Shown here: positions 9,912 to 18,535 of the stretch, piece after piece
Position numbering within the stretch: position 1 is the first letter of the stretch
Layout: each line of letters starts with the position of its first letter
Source of the DNA: Rhizobium sp. NFR03
GTDB taxonomy: Bacteria; Pseudomonadota; Alphaproteobacteria; Rhizobiales; Rhizobiaceae
Assembly: GCF_900111275.1 (NCBI RefSeq)
Contig: NZ_FOGR01000003.1
Span: forward strand, 434,001-498,000
DNA: 64,000 nucleotides
Direction: 5' to 3'
Position numbers and translations under genes: made by a program
The notes under the pieces: model-generated
The model's database searches: none
The model's input: only the letters and a program-made list of their open reading frames with translations
Told to the model about the DNA's origin: nothing

Positions 9912-10025
9912 CTGATGCTCCGATCCTGTTGACATCGCGGCGGCCCGGGGCTCGCTTCCAATGAGATAGGCCCGAGATAGGACGGCGCAAGGCGGCCGGT
10001 CAAGCGCCGGTGATTCGCTATCCCC

Positions 10026-10046
10026 CAGGGATGACACAGGGATGAC
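10026..10046. repeat. Two tandem 11-bp repeats in the purM/permease intergenic region
   Basis: The decamer CAGGGATGAC occurs at 10026-10035 and again at 10037-10046, a period of 11 bases, in the 252-base divergent region between the permease and purM. The roughly one-turn spacing would fit a protein binding one face of the helix, but two copies of a 10-mer could be chance. Confidence 0.4.
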
Positions 10047-10163
10047 TTTGAGAAAGCGCCGAGATCCATGCGGGAAAAAGCCCCGCGAGAGCGCTTGCAC
10101 GCTTGCACTTGCCCGCACCACATGCCAATCGCAGGGCTTGAACGGGTGCGTGGAGAGCCAAAC

Positions 10164-11246
10164 ATGAGCCAGTCGGAACACAATGGTCTGACCTACAGCG
10201 ATGCGGGCGTCGATATCGATGCCGGAAATCTGATGGTCGAAAAGATCAAGCCGCATGTCCGCTCCACCCGCAGGCCTGGCGCCGATGGCGAGATCGGCGG
10301 CTTCGGCGGCCTGTTCGACCTGAAGGCCGCCGGCTTTACCGATCCGGTGCTGGTCGCCGCGAACGACGGCGTCGGCACCAAGCTGAAGATCGCCATTGAC
10401 GCCGACAAGCACGACACCGTCGGAATCGATCTCGTGGCCATGTGCGTCAACGACCTCGTGGTGCAGGGCGCCGAGCCGCTGTTCTTCCTCGACTATTTCG
10501 CAACCGGCAAGCTCGATCCCGATCAGGGCGCGGCCATCGTCGCCGGTATCGCGGCGGGTTGCCGGGACGCGGGCTGTGCGCTGATCGGCGGCGAGACGGC
10601 GGAAATGCCGGGCATGTATTCCGGCGGCGACTACGATCTTGCCGGCTTTGCCGTCGGCGCGGCCGAGCGTGGCCGTCTGCTGCCGGCGGGCGACATTGCC
10701 GAAGGTGACATCATCCTCGGCCTCGCCTCCTCCGGCGTTCACTCCAACGGCTATTCGCTTGTGCGCAAGATCGTCGGTCTCTCGGGCCTTGCCTGGGACG
10801 CGCCGGCCCCCTTCGACACTGGCACCGAAGGCGCGACCCTTGCCGACGTGCTGATGACGCCGACGCGTATCTACGTAAAGCCGCTCCTGAACGTCATCCG
10901 CGAGACCGGCGGCATCAAGGCGCTGGCCCACATCACCGGCGGCGGGTTTCCCGAAAATATTCCGCGCGTGCTGCCGAAGCATCTTGCGGCCGAAATCGAC
11001 CTGGCGGTCGTCAAGGCGCCGCCCGTGTTCTCCTGGCTTGCCCGCACCGGCGGCGTCGCGGCAACCGAGATGCTGCGCACCTTCAACTGCGGCGTCGGCA
11101 TGATTGCCGTCGTCCCGGCGGAGCTTGCCGATAGCGTGACGGCAGCGCTTGCGGCCGAAGGCGAGACGGTGTTCCGCCTCGGCCGGATGATCGCCCGCAA
11201 CGAGGGCGCGCCGGGCGTCGTCTACGAGGGAACGCTGGCGCTGTGA
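10164..11246 (+). CDS. purM: Phosphoribosylformylglycinamidine cyclo-ligase
   Basis: Fifth step of de novo purine synthesis: ATP-dependent closure of FGAM to AIR. The 360-residue protein shows the AIR synthase motifs [13 protein letters not shown] at the N-terminus, [18 protein letters not shown], and the phosphate-binding loop [21 protein letters not shown] 10164 gives the usual family N-terminus. The last codons overlap possible purN starts, so purM and purN form one operon, as is common in alphaproteobacteria. Confidence 0.97.
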   Translation: MSQSEHNGLTYSDAGVDIDAGNLMVEKIKPHVRSTRRPGADGEIGGFGGLFDLKAAGFTDPVLVAANDGVGTKLKIAIDADKHDTVGIDLVAMCVNDLVVQGAEPLFFLDYFATGKLDPDQGAAIVAGIAAGCRDAGCALIGGETAEMPGMYSGGDYDLAGFAVGAAERGRLLPAGDIAEGDIILGLASSGVHSNGYSLVRKIVGLSGLAWDAPAPFDTGTEGATLADVLMTPTRIYVKPLLNVIRETGGIKALAHITGGGFPENIPRVLPKHLAAEIDLAVVKAPPVFSWLARTGGVAATEMLRTFNCGVGMIAVVPAELADSVTAALAAEGETVFRLGRMIARNEGAPGVVYEGTLAL

Positions 11247-11272
11247 ACGGGATGGGCCAGAGCGAGATAGGC

Positions 11273-11875
11273 ATGAGCGAGGCTACATCGCGCAAGCGCG
11301 TCGTCGTGTTCATCTCCGGCGGCGGCTCCAACATGCTGGCGCTAGCGGACGCCTGCGCGGCGACCGACTACCCGGCCGAGATCGTCGGCGTGATCTCCGA
11401 CCGCGCGGCAGCAGGTGGCCTTGAAAAGGCTGCCGCGCGCGGCATTCCCACCGCTGCCTTCGAGCGGCGCGATTATGCCGACAAGGCGGCGCACGAGGCC
11501 GCCATTCTCGATCATGCCGAAAAGCTGCGTCCCGATCTCCTGTGTCTTGCCGGCTACATGCGCCTGCTGAGTGGCGCCTTCATCAGCCGATACGAAGGCC
11601 GCATCCTCAACATCCACCCCTCCCTCCTGCCCGATTTCCCCGGCCTGCACACGCATCAGCGCGCGCTGGATGCCGGCCGCACGGAAGCCGGCTGTACCGT
11701 TCATTTCGTCACGGAGGGCATGGACGAAGGGCCCGTGATCCTGCAGACCCGCGTGCCGGTTCTTGCAGACGACACGGCGGAAACGCTGGCGGCCCGCGTG
11801 CTGACGGTCGAGCACAAGACCTATGCAGAGGCATTGCGGAGGGTGGCGAGCGGCGACGTTCGGATGGGCGCTTAG
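11273..11875 (+). CDS. purN: Phosphoribosylglycinamide formyltransferase 1
   Basis: Transfers a formyl group from 10-formyl-THF to GAR in purine synthesis. About 200 residues with RVVVFISGGGSNMLAL at the N-terminus, the catalytic N-x-H-D type segment ILNIHPSLLPDFPGLHTHQRALDAG, and the late TVHFVTEGMDEGPVI motif. The open frame also extends back to GTG 11243 (overlapping the purM stop) and ATG 11252. I prefer ATG 11273 because homologues start close to the first beta strand, but coupled initiation at 11243 is possible. Confidence 0.95.
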   Translation: MSEATSRKRVVVFISGGGSNMLALADACAATDYPAEIVGVISDRAAAGGLEKAAARGIPTAAFERRDYADKAAHEAAILDHAEKLRPDLLCLAGYMRLLSGAFISRYEGRILNIHPSLLPDFPGLHTHQRALDAGRTEAGCTVHFVTEGMDEGPVILQTRVPVLADDTAETLAARVLTVEHKTYAEALRRVASGDVRMGA

Positions 11876-12077
11876 GGGCTGGTTCGCCTACTGCCGGCCC
11901 CCAGGTTCATTGGCACATCGAGAATGATGCCGGAACGCAACATTCCCTACAGATTCTGACGCCGCATCGTCGCGGCACCCCGACTTGCCTGTGCTCAAGT
12001 CTGTTTTACCCTTGCCACCGCTGCAACCATTCCGTTTATGAAAATATTTGATTATATTCATATCGGCGGGCGGTTTC

Positions 12078-13031
12078 ATGACATTCAGGCGGTTTGCGGC
12101 ACCGGCCATTCTCGGCGTTCTCGTCTCCCTTTCCCCCGCACTTGCGGCCGAGCCGATCACACAATCGGCAGACGGCTCCATCCGGCTGTCGGGTGGCATT
12201 GGCCTTCTCGATCTCAAGGCCACGGAACTGGTCTATGACGGCGGCAGCAAGCTGAGCCAGCTCGAATGGGAGAGCCGTGCGGTAACGCTTTACACCGCAT
12301 CGGTTATTGCCGATCTCAGCGCGGACTGGATCGTGCAGGCGACCCTGCGCTACGGCGATGGCGGCGACAGCGGGATGACCGACTATGACTGGATCGAGCC
12401 TTTCAACGACGGCACATCCAAAGACGGCTGGAGCGACCGCTCGATTCATCCGGATACCCGGCTGAAATACTATGTCGACGGCGATATCTCCGTCGTGCGT
12501 TCCGTCTACCGAACCGAAGCGGCGACGCTCGGGATCGCCGGCGGATTTCGCTACACTGACGTGCGGTGGGATGCCTATGGCGGCTCCTACCTCTACAGCG
12601 TCAACGCTCCGCGGGACGATATCGGAACCTTTGCCGATGGCGAACGCGGCATCAGCTATCGCCAGCGCATTCCGGTCTTCTACACAGGCATCACCGGTGC
12701 TGCGACTATCGACCGTTTCGGCTTTTCCGGCGGCGCGAAAATCGGCGTGACCTCGGGGATCAACGATATCGACCATCACTGGATGCGCGACCTGCGCTTT
12801 GACGACAGGATGAAACCTGCCCCCGTCGCTCTCCTCTCCGCGGAAGTGAGCTACGCTTTGACGGACAAAGCAGGCCTCTATTTCGGCGCGAGTTTCGAGA
12901 ACGTGTTTCGCAAGAGGGGTGACACACAGATCCTGGAACGCTCGACAGGCAATAGCGACGTCTCCAAGGACAGCGCTGGCGCCGCGTTCCGCAGCGTCGC
13001 GGTATCATTCGGTATCAAGGGCGCATTCTAG
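12078..13031 (+). CDS. Omptin family outer-membrane protease
   Basis: Predicted ten-stranded beta-barrel aspartate/histidine protease of the outer membrane, 317 residues. A signal peptide of about 24 residues ends at ALAAEP. The active-site pairs fit the OmpT pattern: D102 and D104 in MTDYDW, and D232 with H234 in NDIDHHW. Other family landmarks are WSDRSIHPDT, RYTDVRWDAYGG and YRQRIPVFYTGI, and the protein ends in Phe as many outer-membrane barrels do. ATG 12078 is chosen because it opens the signal peptide; an in-frame TTG at 12048 is less likely. Omptins need rough LPS for activity and cleave peptides between basic residues. The upstream 60 bases are AT-rich relative to the region. Confidence 0.87.
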   Translation: MTFRRFAAPAILGVLVSLSPALAAEPITQSADGSIRLSGGIGLLDLKATELVYDGGSKLSQLEWESRAVTLYTASVIADLSADWIVQATLRYGDGGDSGMTDYDWIEPFNDGTSKDGWSDRSIHPDTRLKYYVDGDISVVRSVYRTEAATLGIAGGFRYTDVRWDAYGGSYLYSVNAPRDDIGTFADGERGISYRQRIPVFYTGITGAATIDRFGFSGGAKIGVTSGINDIDHHWMRDLRFDDRMKPAPVALLSAEVSYALTDKAGLYFGASFENVFRKRGDTQILERSTGNSDVSKDSAGAAFRSVAVSFGIKGAF

Positions 13032-13084
13032 TCAGCCCGCCAGGGGTCGTTCCTCTTGGACCGAAATGACAGCCATGATGACGC

Positions 13085-13699
13085 TCAGGGCGTGGTGGAT
13101 GTCGTCGCTTTCAGGCTCTCGCGATTCATCACCGCCCATTGCAGCAGCATGATCGTCTTGCCGTCGCAGATCTCGCCGGAGGCGATCATCGACATCGCGT
13201 CGTCGAGGCCGAGTTCAACGACTTCGATGTCCTCGTCTTCCGATGCGAGGCCACCGCCCTCCTCCACCCGGTCCTCGACATCGATGACGGCGGCGAAGCA
13301 GTGGACGATTTCAGTGACGGCACCGGGCGACATATAGGCCTTGAAGAGCGAGCGGACGGCGCCGACGCGATAACCGGTTTCCTCCATCGCCTCACGGCGG
13401 ATCGCATCCTCCGGCGCATCGCCATCCAGCAGACCAGCTGGCGTTTCGAGCATCCAGCCCGTGCCGCCATTGACATAGGTCGGCACGCGGAACTGGCGCA
13501 CGAGCACCACGACATCGCGGCGCGGATCGTAGAGCAGGATCGTCGCCCCATTGCCGCGATCATAGGTCTCGCGCTTCAGCACCTTGGCGCGACCCTCGCC
13601 ATCCGTGTAACGGAAGGTGATGTTGCGCAGGTGATACCAGTTCTTGGAAAGCGTCTCGTCCTTCAGGATCTCGATGGTCACGTTATCGGACTTGCTCAT
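13085..13699 (-). CDS. Nudix hydrolase (ADP-ribose/GDP-mannose pyrophosphatase type)
   Basis: Hydrolyses a nucleoside diphosphate linked to a sugar moiety. The Nudix box G-x5-E-x7-R-E-x2-E-E-x-G is complete in GLLDGDAPEDAIRREAMEET followed by GY. The 204-residue length and the ETPAGLLDGD context match the NudK/NudF branch. The start overlaps the end of the molybdopterin oxidoreductase gene by four bases (ATGA type), so the two are co-translated. It converges with the omptin gene. The exact substrate cannot be told from motifs. Confidence 0.92.
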   Translation of the reverse strand: MSKSDNVTIEILKDETLSKNWYHLRNITFRYTDGEGRAKVLKRETYDRGNGATILLYDPRRDVVVLVRQFRVPTYVNGGTGWMLETPAGLLDGDAPEDAIRREAMEETGYRVGAVRSLFKAYMSPGAVTEIVHCFAAVIDVEDRVEEGGGLASEDEDIEVVELGLDDAMSMIASGEICDGKTIMLLQWAVMNRESLKATTSTTP

Positions 13700-15855
13700 G
13701 CGGGTTCTGCCATTCGAAGGGTCTCGTCGCGTTTCAGCCAGATGCGGTTGTCGTGGAAGGCGGCGCCGCCATAGGGCGCGACGCTATCGGCGCCGGTCAG
13801 CACGTTGATGCCTTCGCCGTCGAGATGGGCGCCGTTCGGCCACAGACCTTCGGCAACCACCACCCCCGGCCGCGTGCCGCCGCCAAGGCGGGCGTGGAGG
13901 CGGATCTCGCCCCTGACATTGCCAAGCCGAACGATGTCGCCATCCGCAATGCCGAGACGCGCGGCATCGGTCGCATGGATCATCACCTCCGGACGGCCTT
14001 CCTTCTGCACCGAGCCCGGCGTTTCGGCAAAGCTCGAATTAAGGAAGGAGCGCGCCGGCGATGTCGCCAGACGGAACGGATGATCCGCGTCGGGAGATTC
14101 GATGAGGTCGGCATGGTCGGGATAGACCGGAAGGCCCGCGACCGGGCCGAGCATGCCGATGGCGGCGGGCGGGCGATTGGGCGCGGGCGTGCCGGTCCAG
14201 TCGGCGCGGAAGCGAAAGCGGCCATCGGGATGGGCAAAGCCCTCGATGAAATGGGCGGTGGCGAAGTCCGGCTGGACATCCAGCCATTTCTCCGCCTTCA
14301 GGTGATCGTAACCGCTGTCGTAGTTGACGAGGATGCGGTCGATATGGTCGCGCTCGCTCAAGCCGAAGCCGGGGCGGTCGGCAACCCCGAGACGCTTTGC
14401 CAGCTCCTCGATGACGAAGAGGTTGGTGCGCACCATCGACGGCGGTTCCACCAGCTTTGGTCCGAGCAGAATATGCTGATGGCCCCCGCCGCGGTAGAGA
14501 TCGTCATGCTCAAGGAACATGGTGGCTGGCAGCACGATATCGGCAAGCTTGGCCGTATCGGTCATGAACTGCTCATGCACCGCGACGAAGAGGTCGTCGC
14601 GCTGGAAGCCGCGTTTTACCAGTCGCTGCTCGGGCGCGACGTTGACGGGATTGGTGTTCTGGATGAGGAGCGCCGTGACCGGCCCGCGATGTCGCAGCGC
14701 CTCCGCGTCGCCGGTCAGCACGCGGCCGATCTGCGACTGGTCGAGCATGCGGATATCAGGGTCCACCATGGCGGTGCCCATCAGTTCGCGCTTGTCGAAG
14801 CGGAAGATATCGTTGTTGGAGTGGAACGCGCCGCCGCCCTCGTGCTTCCACGAGCCGAGCACGGTGGCGATGCTGGAGGCCGCATGGATGGCGACTGCCC
14901 CGTTGCGCTGGCGGGTGAAGCCATAGCCGAGGCGGAAGTAGGTCTTCGGCGTCGTGCCGACCAGACGCGCGAAAGCCTCGATCTCCTCGACCGAAAGGCC
15001 CGTTATTTCCGACGCCCATGCGGGGTCGCGGCTATTGAGATGCGCTTCCAGTCCGGCCGGATCATCCGAATGGGTGGCGAGGTAGGCGCGATCGGCGTGG
15101 CCGTCGCGGAAGGCGATGTGCATGACGGCGCAGGCAAGCGCCGCGTCCGTGCCGGGACGCACGGTCAGCGCCATGTCGGCCTGCTTCATCGTCGGGTTGT
15201 CGTAGATGTCGATGACGACGATCTTCGCCTTGCGCTCCTTGCGGGCGCGAATGGCATGGGTCATCACATTGACCTGGGTGGAGACCGCGTTGGTGCCCCA
15301 GATGACGACGCAATCCGACAGCGCCATTTCGCGCGGATCGGGACCGCGCAGCGCGCCGGTGCCCATGGTGAAGCCGGTCCAGGCCGGGTTGGTGCAGATC
15401 GAACCAAAAAAGCCGGAATAACGCTTGGCATGGCGCAGCCGCTCGATGCTGTCACGCTGCACCTGCCCCATCGTGCCGGCGTAGAAGTACGGCCAGACGG
15501 CTTCCGAGCCATGCTGCGCCTCCGCCTTCAGGAATGCCTCGGCAATCTCGTCGAGCGCTGCCTCCCAGGAGATGCCTTGGAACCCGCCCTCGCCTTTGCC
15601 ACCGACGCGGCGCTGCGGCACGAGCAGGCGGCCCGGATGGTAGATACGCTCGGAGTAGCGCGCTACCTTGGCGCAGATAACGCCGGCGGTGTAGGTGTTG
15701 GCGGCAGCACCGCGCAGCCGGCCGATCCGGCCGTCCGGGGTCAGGTCCACGTCCAGCGCGCAGGCCGAAGGACAGTCATGCGGACAGACGGAATGTCCGA
15801 CAGCATTTCCCGTTTTCATGGGGTTTTCCGCTTTGATGGGGGTCGCAAGGTTCAT
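13696..15855 (-). CDS. Molybdopterin oxidoreductase with N-terminal 4Fe-4S site
   Basis: Member of the DMSO reductase superfamily, roughly 719 residues. The N-terminal cluster motif is CPHDCPSACALDV (C-x3-C-x3-C) with a fourth Cys in GVICAK. The molybdopterin-binding core (VVIWGTNAVSTQVNVMTHAIRA) and the C-terminal dinucleotide-binding domain (ATSPARSFLNSSFAETP) are intact. No Tat signal is seen, so it is probably cytoplasmic. Start candidates are 15873, 15855 and 15819; none has a strong ribosome-binding site. No electron-transfer subunit is adjacent, so donor and substrate are unknown. Cofactor supply could come from moaD/moaE about 15 kb away. Confidence 0.9.
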   Translation of the reverse strand: MNLATPIKAENPMKTGNAVGHSVCPHDCPSACALDVDLTPDGRIGRLRGAAANTYTAGVICAKVARYSERIYHPGRLLVPQRRVGGKGEGGFQGISWEAALDEIAEAFLKAEAQHGSEAVWPYFYAGTMGQVQRDSIERLRHAKRYSGFFGSICTNPAWTGFTMGTGALRGPDPREMALSDCVVIWGTNAVSTQVNVMTHAIRARKERKAKIVVIDIYDNPTMKQADMALTVRPGTDAALACAVMHIAFRDGHADRAYLATHSDDPAGLEAHLNSRDPAWASEITGLSVEEIEAFARLVGTTPKTYFRLGYGFTRQRNGAVAIHAASSIATVLGSWKHEGGGAFHSNNDIFRFDKRELMGTAMVDPDIRMLDQSQIGRVLTGDAEALRHRGPVTALLIQNTNPVNVAPEQRLVKRGFQRDDLFVAVHEQFMTDTAKLADIVLPATMFLEHDDLYRGGGHQHILLGPKLVEPPSMVRTNLFVIEELAKRLGVADRPGFGLSERDHIDRILVNYDSGYDHLKAEKWLDVQPDFATAHFIEGFAHPDGRFRFRADWTGTPAPNRPPAAIGMLGPVAGLPVYPDHADLIESPDADHPFRLATSPARSFLNSSFAETPGSVQKEGRPEVMIHATDAARLGIADGDIVRLGNVRGEIRLHARLGGGTRPGVVVAEGLWPNGAHLDGEGINVLTGADSVAPYGGAAFHDNRIWLKRDETLRMAEPA

Positions 15856-15941
15856 AGGTTTTCTATAGGACATCGCCAAAGCAGCTCAAAGCGCTTTGCC
15901 CTTTGCATCTCAACATTTCATCAAGGCGATCACCAGAGATC

Positions 15942-16823
15942 ATGAATTACCGGCACATCTACCATGCGGGCAATTTCGCCGACGTGCTGAAGCATGCGGT
16001 GCTCGCCCGTCTCGTCACCTATCTGAAGCAGAAGGACAAGGCGTTTCGCGTGCTGGACACCCATGCCGGCATCGGGCTCTACGATCTTTCGAGCGAGGAA
16101 GCGCAGAAAACCGGCGAGTGGCGCGACGGCATCGGCCGGCTGCTGGCTGACCCGGTGCCGCCTGCTGTGGCGCCGATCCTTGCGCCCTATCTGGAGGCCA
16201 TCGCCGCCCTCAACCCCGAAGGTGGAATGGCGCATTATCCCGGCTCGCCGAAGCTGACGCGCCTGCTGATGCGGCCGCAGGATCGGCTGTCGGCCATGGA
16301 GCTGCACCCCGACGACTACGAGACGCTGCACCGATTGTTCGACGGCGACTACCAGAGCCGCATCACCGAACTCGATGGCTGGCTGGCGCTCGGCGCGCAT
16401 CTGCCGCCGAAAGAAAAGCGCGGGCTGGTGCTGGTCGATCCGCCCTTCGAGGAGCCGGGCGAATACGAGCGACTGGAGAAGGGCCTCGCCAAGGCCTATC
16501 GCCGCTTCCCCGGCGGCACGTTCTGCCTCTGGTATCCGCTGAAGCAGGGCGCGCCGATTGCCGAATTTCACGAAAACCTCACGGCGCTGAATATACCGAA
16601 GATGCTCTGCTGCGAGCTGACGGTGAAGAGCGACCGCGGCACGACGGGCCTGACCGGCACCGGCCTCATCATCGTCAACCCGCCCTTCACGCTGAAAAGC
16701 GAGCTGGACGTGCTGCTGCCCTTCCTCAAGGATCGCCTGAAGCAGGACCGCTTCGCCTCCGCGCGCGCCATCTGGCTGCGGGGCGAAGAGCGGGATCTTC
16801 CAGAGGATGACGACGAGGCCTGA
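15942..16823 (+). CDS. rlmJ: 23S rRNA (adenine-2030-N6)-methyltransferase
   Basis: SAM-dependent methyltransferase that modifies A2030 (E. coli numbering) of 23S rRNA. The 293-residue protein begins MNYRHIYHAGNFADVLKHAVL, the RlmJ N-terminal signature, has the SAM loop DTHAGIGLYDL and the catalytic motif LVDPPFEEPGEYE (DPPF). The start at ATG 15942 gives the conserved N-terminus. It is divergent from the molybdopterin oxidoreductase gene across fewer than 100 bases. Confidence 0.96.
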   Translation: MNYRHIYHAGNFADVLKHAVLARLVTYLKQKDKAFRVLDTHAGIGLYDLSSEEAQKTGEWRDGIGRLLADPVPPAVAPILAPYLEAIAALNPEGGMAHYPGSPKLTRLLMRPQDRLSAMELHPDDYETLHRLFDGDYQSRITELDGWLALGAHLPPKEKRGLVLVDPPFEEPGEYERLEKGLAKAYRRFPGGTFCLWYPLKQGAPIAEFHENLTALNIPKMLCCELTVKSDRGTTGLTGTGLIIVNPPFTLKSELDVLLPFLKDRLKQDRFASARAIWLRGEERDLPEDDDEA

Positions 16824-16924
16824 TCGAGCGGGGACTTTGCCGTGCAGCGCTTGACGCGACGCACCCGCCCGACGCAATCTCCCGCGGCGCAACGAAGCGC
16901 CAAGGGCGGAAACGGGAGACGACG

Positions 16925-16993
16925 ATGACGAAGGATCTCCCCATCCCCGTATGTAACCCTGTCAGCCACGCTGCGCGGGGGTTTCCGGCATGA
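16925..16993 (+). CDS. Possible 22-codon leader ORF coupled to the RNase T2 gene
   Basis: A short open frame starts at ATG 16925 behind a good GGGAGA motif and ends in a TGA (16991-16993) that overlaps the ATG of the RNase T2 gene in an ATGA. The RNase gene itself has no clear ribosome-binding site in front of it, so coupled translation is a reasonable explanation. The peptide (MTKDLPIPVCNPVSHAARG...) has no recognisable domain. This is an inference from position only. Confidence 0.3.
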   Translation: MTKDLPIPVCNPVSHAARGFPA

Positions 16994-17784
16994 TGCACCG
17001 GCCTCTCTCTTCCGTGCGGATCGTGATGGCGCTGGTCTCGGGCCTCCTCCTGTCGGGCTGCGGTGATAAGCCGGCGGAGAGGCAAGCCACGGCGACGCCT
17101 CCCATTCTCCAGCATGTGCCCAAGCCACCGGCAAAGCCGTCCTCACAGACACCATCGCAGGCCCCGAAAATCACGCCTGCGTCCGCGCCTCCAGACGTGC
17201 CGATGGGAAGCGGGTTCGATTTCTACGTCCTCTCGCTGTCCTGGTCGCCGACATGGTGCGCGGAGAACGACCGCGCGGGCAAGACGGCGCAGTGCAATGG
17301 CAACCGGACATACGGCTTCATCGTCCACGGTCTGTGGCCGCAGAACGAGCGGGGCTTTCCCGCCTTCTGCCCGTCGCGCGACAGCGACCGCGTGCCCGAT
17401 GCGCTCGGCCGTGGCCTGTTCGACATCATCCCCTCCATGGGCCTGATCGGGCATCAGTGGCGCAAGCACGGGACGTGTTCCGGGCTCGACCAGCGCGCCT
17501 ATTTCTCCGTGCTCCGGGCAGCGCGCGACCGGGTGCACATACCCGCAAGCATAGAGAACGCCGACGCGCGGCGGCGAATGAGCCCGGCGGCCATCGAGAC
17601 AGCGGTGGCGGACGCCAATCCGGGGCTGACCCCACAAGGTGTCGCGGTGACCTGCGGCGACGACAAGCTCGACGAGATCCGCATCTGCTTCACCCGCGAC
17701 CTTGCCTTTCGCGCCTGCGGCGAGGTCGATCGCGGCGGCTGCCGGGCGCGGGACCTGACCATTCCTGCTGCGGGCCGACGATGA
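16990..17784 (+). CDS. Ribonuclease T2 family lipoprotein
   Basis: Secreted endoribonuclease family producing 2',3'-cyclic phosphates, 264 residues. A lipoprotein signal ends in LLLSGC with the lipidated Cys at 24, followed by a Pro-rich linker (about 30-70) and the RNase T2 domain. The CAS I motif HGLWPQ (H113) is intact. The CAS II motif reads GHQWRKHGTC (H155, K159, H160), with Gln where many members have the catalytic Glu of HEWxKHG. Conserved Cys residues for disulfides are present. It may still be active, since the two His and the Lys are kept. A short leader ORF overlaps the start. Confidence 0.88.
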   Translation: MMHRPLSSVRIVMALVSGLLLSGCGDKPAERQATATPPILQHVPKPPAKPSSQTPSQAPKITPASAPPDVPMGSGFDFYVLSLSWSPTWCAENDRAGKTAQCNGNRTYGFIVHGLWPQNERGFPAFCPSRDSDRVPDALGRGLFDIIPSMGLIGHQWRKHGTCSGLDQRAYFSVLRAARDRVHIPASIENADARRRMSPAAIETAVADANPGLTPQGVAVTCGDDKLDEIRICFTRDLAFRACGEVDRGGCRARDLTIPAAGRR

Positions 17785-17839
17785 CGTTTCCCACAGCAAT
17801 CCCATTCCGAACCCCACACAGCAGACGAACGGACCGCCG

Positions 17840-18430
17840 ATGAAGATCCTCTACTCCCCCGCCTCGCCCTACTCGACCAAGGTGCGCATGGCCGCGCACT
17901 ATGCCGGGCTGCCGGCCGAAAGCGTGCTGACGGACACGAACTCCAACCCGCCGGACCTGATCGCCAGCAACCCGCTCGGCAAGATCCCGACGCTGGTGCT
18001 CGACAGCGGTCAGGCCATCTTCGACAGCAGCGTCATCATGCGTTACATCGACCGGGAGACGAAGGGCGCGCTCTACCCGCGCAACCCGGAAAAGCGCGTG
18101 CAGGCCGAGGTGCTGGAGGCGCTCTGCGACGGGATCTGCGACAGCCTGCTTGCCATCGTCTACGAGAAGCGCTTCCACCCGCCGGAAAAGGTGCACGAGC
18201 CATGGATCGAGCGTCAGTGGGAGAAGGTCGAGCGCGCGCTGGACTATCTGGACGCAAACATGCCGAAGACCGGAACGAAGCTCCACGCGGGCCACTTCGC
18301 GCTGGCGGCCACGCTGCGCTACATCGAGCTGCGCTTTGCCGGCGAATGGCAGAAGGGCCGCTCGAAGCTGAAGAACTGGCCGGACAAGTTCGAAAAGCAG
18401 TTTCCGGATTACAAGCTTTTCAAGGCGTGA
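17840..18430 (+). CDS. Glutathione S-transferase family protein
   Basis: A 196-residue cytosolic protein with an N-terminal thioredoxin-like domain (MKILYSPASPYSTKVRMAAHYAGL, Ser-type active site), the cis-Pro loop NPLGKIPTLVL and the glutathione-contact motif DSSVIMRYID, then an all-helical C-terminal domain. The substrate is unknown. It is followed by a tandem 15-bp repeat and a strong terminator, and it converges with tctA. Confidence 0.92.
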   Translation: MKILYSPASPYSTKVRMAAHYAGLPAESVLTDTNSNPPDLIASNPLGKIPTLVLDSGQAIFDSSVIMRYIDRETKGALYPRNPEKRVQAEVLEALCDGICDSLLAIVYEKRFHPPEKVHEPWIERQWEKVERALDYLDANMPKTGTKLHAGHFALAATLRYIELRFAGEWQKGRSKLKNWPDKFEKQFPDYKLFKA

Positions 18431-18440
18431 TCGCGACACG

Positions 18441-18470
18441 CCCCGACATGTGCCCCCCCGACATGTGCCC
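18441..18470. repeat. Perfect tandem duplication of a 15-mer
   Basis: The unit CCCCGACATGTGCCC occurs twice head to tail (18441-18455 and 18456-18470) just after the glutathione transferase stop codon. Each unit contains the palindrome ACATGT. It looks like a recent replication-slippage event in non-coding DNA. Confidence 0.8.
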
Positions 18471-18482
18471 ATGGCCAAACAG

Positions 18483-18515
18483 AAAGGCGCCACCGTTTCC
18501 GGTGGCGCCTTTTTC
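18483..18515 (+). terminator. Intrinsic terminator between the GST gene and tctA
   Basis: A perfect 12-bp stem (AAAGGCGCCACC at 18483-18494 with its complement at 18501-18512) closes a 6-base loop and runs into TTTTT on the plus strand. It lies between convergent genes, so it could also serve tctA on the other strand, though the U-run is weaker in that direction. Confidence 0.88.
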
Positions 18516-18535
18516 GTTCGGGTCGCCGGATGCGA

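Noticed and set aside
12003-12039. Possible PhoP-box half sites GTTTTA and GTTTAT before the omptin gene
   Set aside because: The spacing is 31 bases, not the 11 of a PhoP box, and the halves are common AT-rich words.
13753-15945. A 730-codon plus-strand frame opposite the molybdopterin oxidoreductase
   Set aside because: High-GC codon bias keeps the antisense frame open; no motif is seen in it.
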